This document shows positions 58,601-64,000 of a stretch of DNA of 64,000 bases, piece after piece; the first letter of the stretch is position 1; every line of letters begins with the position of its first letter. The notes beneath the pieces are model-generated. The model saw nothing but the letters and a program-made list of their open reading frames with translations. It made no database searches and was not told the origin of the DNA. Both the position numbers and the translations under genes were made by a program. This DNA is from Antedon mediterranea (Eukaryota > Echinodermata > Crinoidea > Comatulida > Antedonidae), in assembly GCF_964355755.1 (NCBI RefSeq), contig NC_092673.1, positions 27,471,001-27,535,000 on the forward strand, read 5' to 3'.

Positions 58601-61600
58601 TATGCTGTGAGTATTAGTCTAACCACAAATTTGTCAAACGTTTCGGTGATCATAACATTAAAGTTTTAATTTGTGAATTGGTTTGTGAATACTTTTCCAG
58701 TGGCCAATTAGCGAGACATTAAATTAAAATTGTATATAGCGCCATCTATGTTATAACCCAAAATATTCGTGAAATACGCCCTCTATTTTTCGATGAATTG
58801 AGTTGGCTTTCCTGTATTACATTAATCAAAAAATACAAATAAACATAGGCGTAGGTTAATTATTTTCAAAGCAGTTCTAGGCTATTTTTTAAGTTAATTT
58901 CAAAATAATGTTTTTTCTGAATATGTATATGGATGTGTGAGAAATAATCATGTACGCGCAGCATAAGGCATAACAAATCGGTCCTCATGCGTAAGAGTTG
59001 GCAGGTATAATAATAATATTACCATTATCATATTTTTAGGGATTATTCTGTGAGGTATGCGCTCCTGGATATACCAGGGAAATACCTGGCAGTGGAACAT
59101 TTGGTTTATGTATTCCGTGTTCCTGCAACGGGCACACCGAGGCACCATGCGATCCTGATACTGGAATTTGTAACATGTGTGGTGATAACACTGCTGGCGA
59201 ATACTGTGGCCTTTGTGCTGATGGTTACTATGGTAATGCTGAACAAGGAACCGAAGGTATTAAGATTGTTTCAATTTTCTATGTTGTGTTCTATGTTTGT
59301 TTGATTCAATTCAATTTATTTTGGATTTTACAAAACAAACAATAACACATTCATCACATATGCTAGACCCGAAGAACAGCAAACTCACTCACTTCTGATG
59401 GGACGATATATTTAAATTAAAAAATTTACCTAGCTAATGTTACCAAAGTAAACAAATTCTAAGACCTAACACCGTGACCAATTATTAATGTTTTTCTCAC
59501 AAATTATATTTAGTACTTTAACAATCAATAAGTCACTTAAACTTATATTAACAGTGTTATTATTTATTAGTTTAAAATTATATTTGGAAATTTAAATATT
59601 TATATATTTAGGCAAATTGCCAAGGATAACCATAGGCGAATTCATTCACTATCCTTCTTAAAGTTGGCAATCCTGTTCACAAGACAAACATATACACAAG
59701 ATGCTCTACATAAACAAAGTCTTATTACAAGTCTTTGGGAGTGGAGTTGTAAATTTTCATTAGAATAAATCCTGAAATGACAGGACTTGAACCCAAGATT
59801 TGGTAGCAGAGCATCAACCATCAAGTCACAACTCCACTAATATTTCGACATAAATTATCTTTTTAGATGATTGCCAACCTTGTATGTGTCCTGGTCCCGC
59901 TGGTCAGAATTCATTTGCGGCTACTTGTGACGATAATGGTGTCTGCGAAGGGTGTGCCACAGGTCACGCAGGTCAACAATGTGAATACTGCCTTGAAGGC
60001 TACTACGGAACACCGGAGGATTTCTTGGTAAGTATTGCAAAAATAATGGACCCGAGACCAGTTAAAAATAAATTTTTCATTGAAGGTATTCTCACTTTCA
60101 GTAAGCCTATTGGTTTATGGTTTACCGTGTCACACATAAAGAAATTTGGTAAACAGTGGGGTTGGATTATATACTCAGATTGCATTAATGATGGCTTCAT
60201 TGGTGTCTGAATTTAGCTTGGATTAGTGGGTGGGATTATACTCATGTGTGGGATTCTAGTTAAGTGATATAAAGGGGATTAAGATGATAGTAATTACAGT
60301 GTAAGTGGGATTAGACCTCATTATAAAAAGAAACAATTACTAATATAAATGTTTGTTTATATTTGTAGAACCGAGGTGGGCAGTGTGTGGCTTGCTTCTG
60401 TAGCCTTAGTCCTCATCTTTGTAACAGTATTACAGGAGACTGCCGCAATTGTACTGGCAACACGGACGGGATGGAGTGTGATGTGTGCAAGTTTGGTTAC
60501 TGGGGAAACATAGAAAATTGCCAAGGTAACTGCTATTGCAACCATAGAGATATTCTATAATATCTCTATGTTGCAACCAATAGAAATAATTTGTTGTCTC
60601 TGAAATAGATCGCTCTCCTATTCACACTATTATCACAAGCGTTAATTAAATTTATTTTATTATTTCTTCAGTTTGTGATTGTAACTCGATTGGAAGCATC
60701 GGCAATTGCACGCAAGATAGAGGGCAGTGCTACTGTTATCCAAATGTTGTCGGTGATCAGTGTACAGAATGCGCCCCTTTAGCATTCGGTTACAATGACA
60801 CTGAGGTTGGTTGCACAGAATGTAACTGTCATCCAGCGGGAACAACAACTGGAGCATTAACACAATGTGATTTGGTGAGTCATTCACCTTTGACCTTTTC
60901 ATTAATATACTGACGAGCTGAAATAATTTTGATGCATAATAGAATTCCTGCATCCACTTTTATTTTCCCATGTCTTATTTGTTCATTCATTCATTTTGTC
61001 TTTTCCAAATTTCATTTGTGTTTTCTAGATCACTGGTGAATGTCCGTGTAGAAACCGTGTTATCGACAGACAATGTGATAACTGTATTGATGGATACTAT
61101 AACGTGGATCAAGGATGCATTTGTAAATATTTTATCAGTACATTTTAAAAATTAACTTACTGTTCGCTAACAGAAATCTTAGAATATATTTGGTAGAGAG
61201 TATTTTACTTCTTGGAATATCCATTTTTTTCGTCTTGTGTGGGGGTCGTCCCACTTTTATTATGATACTCTGTTATAAATATAATGATAAATATATTTAA
61301 TGTGTACATTTATATATTAAAAAAAATATGTATTTCTTTTTCTCTCATTTATTAGATACAGTGTTAAAAGTAGGTCCCAAGTATATAGATATCCATTTAA
61401 CTTGAGTTTTTTTGTTAAATGTTTATATTGTGTGACTATGGTTAATAAATGAAAACAGTGCTTACCCACCTCTGCTACAATAACGTGATTCAGCAAATCA
61501 TTGAGTCCCTGTTGTTGTAGACAGAAGAAGAACAGGCACCGTTTGGTGGCAGCACTCAACACAAAAGAGACCCTTAGGGAAGAAGAAACTTGTGGTATGT

Positions 61601-64000
61601 GTCGTCCATGGCTGTGCGCAATTCAGCCCAGTAGGCCGCTAGTCGCAGATTATTCACCTTTCACATTTACATAAACAAGAAAAAATTAGAAAACTTGTTA
61701 AATACCACAAATAATTGTCTCTTTCTTTTTGATTTGATGATTATTTTATTTCCAAAACATCATCTCTTGTTTAGTGTGCAATTGCAACGCAACTGGTACC
61801 GAGCCCTTATCATGTGACTCAGAAACCGGACTCTGCACTTGTGACGTCATCACTGGTCAGTGCAGCTGTAAAATACCAACTATCGCAGGTCGAGCATGCG
61901 ATCGATGTGGGCGTGTGGACAGCGTTGATGATATTGTAGAAGAGGTATTTGTCGGGAGCTATCCTATGTGTGACCCTTGCCCTGAGTGCTTCCAGGATTG
62001 GCGAGAGTACATTGAAGAGCTTGGCGGTGTTTTGACTCTACAATATAGGACTCTTCTAGGTGAGATATTTTTATGAGGGGTTATTGTGTACCATAGCAAA
62101 GCATTGTTTATTTATTCTTTCATTGCCAATAAAATATACATACATTACATGAAACAAAAACTAAGACTGAGATGATAGGCAGAGACCTAAAAGTGAACCG
62201 ATTCACTGTAATAGTATGTGACATTTATCATCTTTTTAAATACTAAATAAATATATATATATATAAATACTATACGCAAAATAAAACTTTTTTGTTCAAG
62301 ATTATTACTTTATAATAATAATAATATTTATTCGGCAAAAGTTCATAAAGTACATTTTACAATTCATCTTGCCAGGAGCAAGTAATAGGCATGAGCCCAA
62401 ACAGAAAACTGCTCTTACTCCATCATTACTTATAAAATACAAAAATAACAAAACTAAGTAGCACAAATTAAGTCAAAATAAAACAAAACAAAGTTTTCTT
62501 ACACAATTGTCTCTTTTCTCTATGCAACTTTTTGTTAGAATTAGATTACAAAATAAATGTATCCATTTTTTTAAACAGTAGTTTTCCGAAATATAATTTA
62601 ATTTTTTGATAAATAATTAACTAAAAAATAATAAATTTAACTTGCAGAGCTTCTGTACCATTATGATAATTTAACGGTAGCAGAAATCAATGATACGTTG
62701 ACCTACATTAGTGGAAACTTGACCTACGCAGATCAAGCAATCATGGAGGAAACTGAGGTCGCTACAGAGCTCTTAGTAATCCAGGAAGGCTACATGAATG
62801 TAAGTTGATCACAAAATCAAAACTACGATTCACCAAGACCATCATTTTTCATTATGATATGTAATAGTATCTATTGTGTATAAAGGATTGTGTAAAAATA
62901 AGTGGATTTAGTAATTTTTATTTTATGTTGTAGGTATCAGAAAAACTTGTTGAGGTGACTGTGTCCTTAGACTACATGGTTGAGTTCATTACCAACATTA
63001 CTATATTTTCTGAGCCGGTGAGGAATTTTGATGGCAACATAGAAGTTGCTCCTGGAGAAATACGCAACACAATGCAGTTGGTAGCTGAGCAGGAACAGCT
63101 ACAATATACACAAGATTCTTTGTTTAACTCTGGCGCAACTTCATGGGGTACAATCGAAACCTTATACCAAAATATATCAATGTCGCTCAATCAGATCCGT
63201 GTACTTCGATCCGAGGTCTCGTCTCTTCTAGCTCTAACTAATGTCGCTGCCGAAGAGCGACAAATCACGTTGGATATCATTAACAGCCCAGTGATAGAAG
63301 CCGAATACGAACACAACGAAGAACAGTTAGCTGCTATAGAGGTCATACAACAAACATATGAGACAGGGCCAATTGTCTTTGATTCGACAGCTGCAAACAT
63401 ATTGGCGTTAAGTACGAATGAAACGGCAAACACTGCATTGGAAGAATCTCAACAGCGTTACCAAGAAGCTTCAGCTAAAGTGTATGAAAGTGAAATAGCA
63501 CAATTTAATGCATCCAGCGCTGAACAGAAGGCTGCTATTTCTGCAGCAACTGCAATGTCTTATGAGGTTTGTTTTGTCTGTATTATGTAAAACATCTGGC
63601 ATATCTTTTTTTATTTTGGTCAACGTTTGCCGAGAATGAAAATGTCAATTAGTCTTAATATCTGAATGATGGATGAAACGTAAGCCAGCACCCTGATTGT
63701 TCCTATCATCGATTAAGGGCTTCTCTCGATCAAGGAATTCTTTCGTTCAGTGCCCACCTTAGCCAGAGGAAAGGCGCAGATTCCTCTAAGATTTTTTTTT
63801 AGCACTCTATAATTTGATAGTAGTTTTTTTAAAACAATTTATAGACCCCTTTCTTGTTTGGCTATGTTTCCAATATTTAAATTTTCCAATTTGGAACCTC
63901 TGATTGAAACAGTTTAAAAATTAACAGCAAAATAAAACAACAAATTTATACACCATGGAATTAATAATGCACTTATATATTTACTGTATGTTTTAGGACG
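40685..64000 (+). CDS. Laminin subunit, beta-like with extra L4 domain (5' part, partial)
   Basis: Secreted basement-membrane chain. Exons 1-10: 40685-41320, 45201-45404, 45848-45968, 46366-46533, 47109-47147, 47852-47893, 49055-49210, 49944-50056, 50636-50860, 51331-51480. Exons 11-20: 51835-51967, 52670-52779, 53341-53527, 53863-54012, 54696-54824, 55299-55422, 56393-56532, 56915-57140, 57377-57626, 57863-57985. Exons 21-30: 58469-58606, 59040-59256, 59867-60027, 60369-60525, 60672-60874, 61029-61122, 61775-62059, 62648-62799, 62934-63566, 63997 onward. 1,822 codons precede exon 30. Signal peptide about 1-19; LN 24-267 (WWQSE 111-115); EGF-like LE repeats to 540; LF 545-760; LE to 960; L4 965-1178; LE to 1530; then coiled coil. 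LN, LF and the [11 protein letters not shown] junction resemble beta chains; the L4 resembles gamma/alpha. Confidence 0.92.
42840..42925. repeat. Dispersed repeat R5, second copy
   Basis: CGAAACGTCAAGCAACTCAA, CAGTTCTTTTCAG and CGTGGTGTACCGCAAA match 20545-20622. Confidence 0.6.
43000..44100. repeat. Satellite array with 21-bp subunits
   Basis: The subunit TTTCAAATGGATAGCACATT repeats dozens of times, in longer units that add GATTATCGGGTAGCACATTC and GTACTGTACATTATTCTATA. It gives rise to repetitive short ORFs that are not genes. Confidence 0.92.
44190..44360. repeat. Dispersed repeat R3 copy next to the satellite
   Basis: TTTATACTGGGTAACCTCTTC, AAGACTGGTCTCCCAGAGG and GATGTACTAGGTTCTTTAAAG match the other R3 copies. 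Confidence 0.65.
46191..46270. mobile_element. MITE family A, left-truncated
   Basis: CATCATGTCTATATATGGGC and the right terminus TTTGATAGTGTGGACAGAGC are retained. Confidence 0.7.
46849..47018. mobile_element. MITE family A copy, both ends present
   Basis: TTAAGCCCTGTCTACACTGTC left, CTAGTTTGATAGTGTACACAG right. In laminin intron 4, 91 bp before micro-exon 5. Confidence 0.8.
47395..47640. repeat. Dispersed repeat R3 copy in laminin intron 5
   Basis: CTCTTCAGTCAAAGACTGGTC, GGGGTAATCCCTTTCTTGTC and TTATCTGAGAAGACTTGTTC match the other R3 copies; a longer 3' portion is kept here. Confidence 0.65.
48639..48771. mobile_element. Nested hairpin elements in laminin intron 6
   Basis: An inner palindrome (CCATAGAGATATT ... 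AATATCTCTATGG, 48641-48673) adjoins a larger inverted pair, CATGCCTTCCAATTG (from about 48687) and CAATTGGAAGGCATG (ending about 48760). The inner palindrome recurs at 60533-60577. Confidence 0.65.
48778..48870 (-). mobile_element. S1 SINE 3' tail, truncated
   Basis: TTTCAACAATATTTTACTAGG and GATCATTAGGGACCTTCG match the reverse tail at 37795-37900. Confidence 0.6.
49244..49570. mobile_element. MITE family A copy, disrupted
   Basis: The left terminus (GGCTCTGTTTACACTATCAA, 49244-49275) and internal part (49450-49570, with three CACTACCATATTTGG-type words) are separated by about 170 bp. The right terminus is lost. Confidence 0.6.
50460..50547. mobile_element. 88-bp near-perfect palindrome in laminin intron 8
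   Basis: The arms (50460-50498 and 50510-50547, starting GAATATGGGAAATATCTACG) are inverted with about two mismatches. The loop is CTTCGG-containing. It looks like a hairpin MITE of a third family. Confidence 0.75.
50910..51079. mobile_element. MITE family A copy, both ends present
   Basis: AAGCTCTGCAGTCTACACTAT left and GTTTGATAGTGTAGACAAGG right, in laminin intron 9. Confidence 0.8.
53535..53762. mobile_element. Inverted-terminus repeat R4, copy 2
   Basis: TTAACAAGGCAATCTAACAAC left, inverted GTTGTTAAATTGCCTTGGTG right. It begins 8 bp after the end of laminin exon 13, directly beyond the GTATGT donor. Confidence 0.75.
55381..56195. repeat. 48-bp minisatellite, 17 copies, spanning a laminin splice donor
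   Basis: Units start at 55381 and every 48 bp thereafter; unit 16 is 47 bp (lost T) and unit 11 has one G-to-T change. Each unit joins the last 42 bases of exon 16 (codes for [14 protein letters not shown]) to GTAAGA, the start of the intron. Units remain in frame with the exon but contain TAA. Long ORFs in other frames and on the minus strand are by-products. Confidence 0.95.
56236..56335. mobile_element. MITE family A, internal fragment
   Basis: GATATGCCCATAGATGGATA, ATGATGTCATATGACTACC and CCATATTTGGGCACATCAC are family A interior; both termini are lost. Confidence 0.6.
57655..57780. mobile_element. MITE family A, right-truncated
   Basis: CTAAAGCACTGTCTACACTATC opens it 28 bp after the laminin exon 19 donor. 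The interior is intact but the right terminus is missing. Confidence 0.7.
59655..59840 (-). mobile_element. tRNA-derived SINE (S1 family), reverse copy
   Basis: The reverse complement contains GGAGTTGTGACTTGATGGTTG, GGGTTCAAGTCCTG (B-box) and AATAAGACTTTGTTTATGTA as in 36923-37145. It ends 26 bp before laminin exon 23. Confidence 0.7.
60533..60577. repeat. Short palindrome next to the laminin exon 24 donor
   Basis: TGCAACCATAGAGATATT and AATATCTCTATGTTGCA are inverted around a two-base centre. The stem begins 7 bases after the donor at 60526. Confidence 0.7.

Noticed and set aside
40685-64000. Plain laminin gamma or alpha annotation
   Set aside because: The L4 and following LE repeats resemble gamma, but the LF domain, LN motifs and coiled-coil entry resemble beta. 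No LG domains can be seen to support alpha. The class is left open as beta-like.

Overview
This is AT-rich, intron-dense animal nuclear DNA. Gene content, the many short inverted-repeat elements and tRNA-derived SINEs, and the frequent short CTAGGCCTA-type words fit a marine invertebrate deuterostome, most likely an echinoderm. The phylum is inference; no species is assigned.

Layout. The left edge (1-1388) is repeats only. The complete 15-exon gene for mitochondrial aspartyl-tRNA synthetase (DARS2) runs leftward, 8532-1389. A young, internally deleted LTR retrotransposon (9237-15030, two 667-bp LTRs with no difference seen, TGAC target duplication) separates it from the complete, rightward, divergently transcribed INPP5E gene for a ciliary-type inositol polyphosphate 5-phosphatase (15184-25063, 11 coding exons). 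After about 3.4 kb of repeats comes a single-coding-exon B-box/coiled-coil/filamin/NHL (TRIM2/3-like) gene (28509-30272). Next is complete PMPCA, the mitochondrial processing peptidase alpha subunit (30664-37666, 10 exons), whose first intron holds a foldback-type element. From 40685 to the right edge lie the first 29 complete exons, and the start of a 30th, of a large laminin gene.

The three enzyme models close exactly: every splice site is GT-AG, exon lengths sum to multiples of three, and the products are 632, 891 and 533 residues. INPP5E and PMPCA are also close neighbours in the human genome, so their linkage here looks like conserved microsynteny. DARS2 and PMPCA both serve mitochondria; INPP5E acts on phosphoinositides at membranes and the cilium; the laminin is a secreted basement-membrane chain. 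I see no operon-like or pathway logic tying the genes together.

The most unusual items are: (1) a laminin that looks beta-type at its N terminus, LF domain and coiled-coil entry but carries an additional alpha/gamma-type L4 domain; (2) a 17-copy, 48-bp minisatellite in that gene which reiterates an exon 3' end together with its splice donor; (3) a foldback element with about 200-bp arms made of 16-17-bp repeats in PMPCA intron 1; (4) a recently inserted gag-protease-only LTR element with a helix-hairpin-helix-like N terminus; (5) a MITE family with about 17 copies or fragments in 64 kb; (6) a 3.2-kb TA-flanked inverted-repeat element containing its own satellite array.
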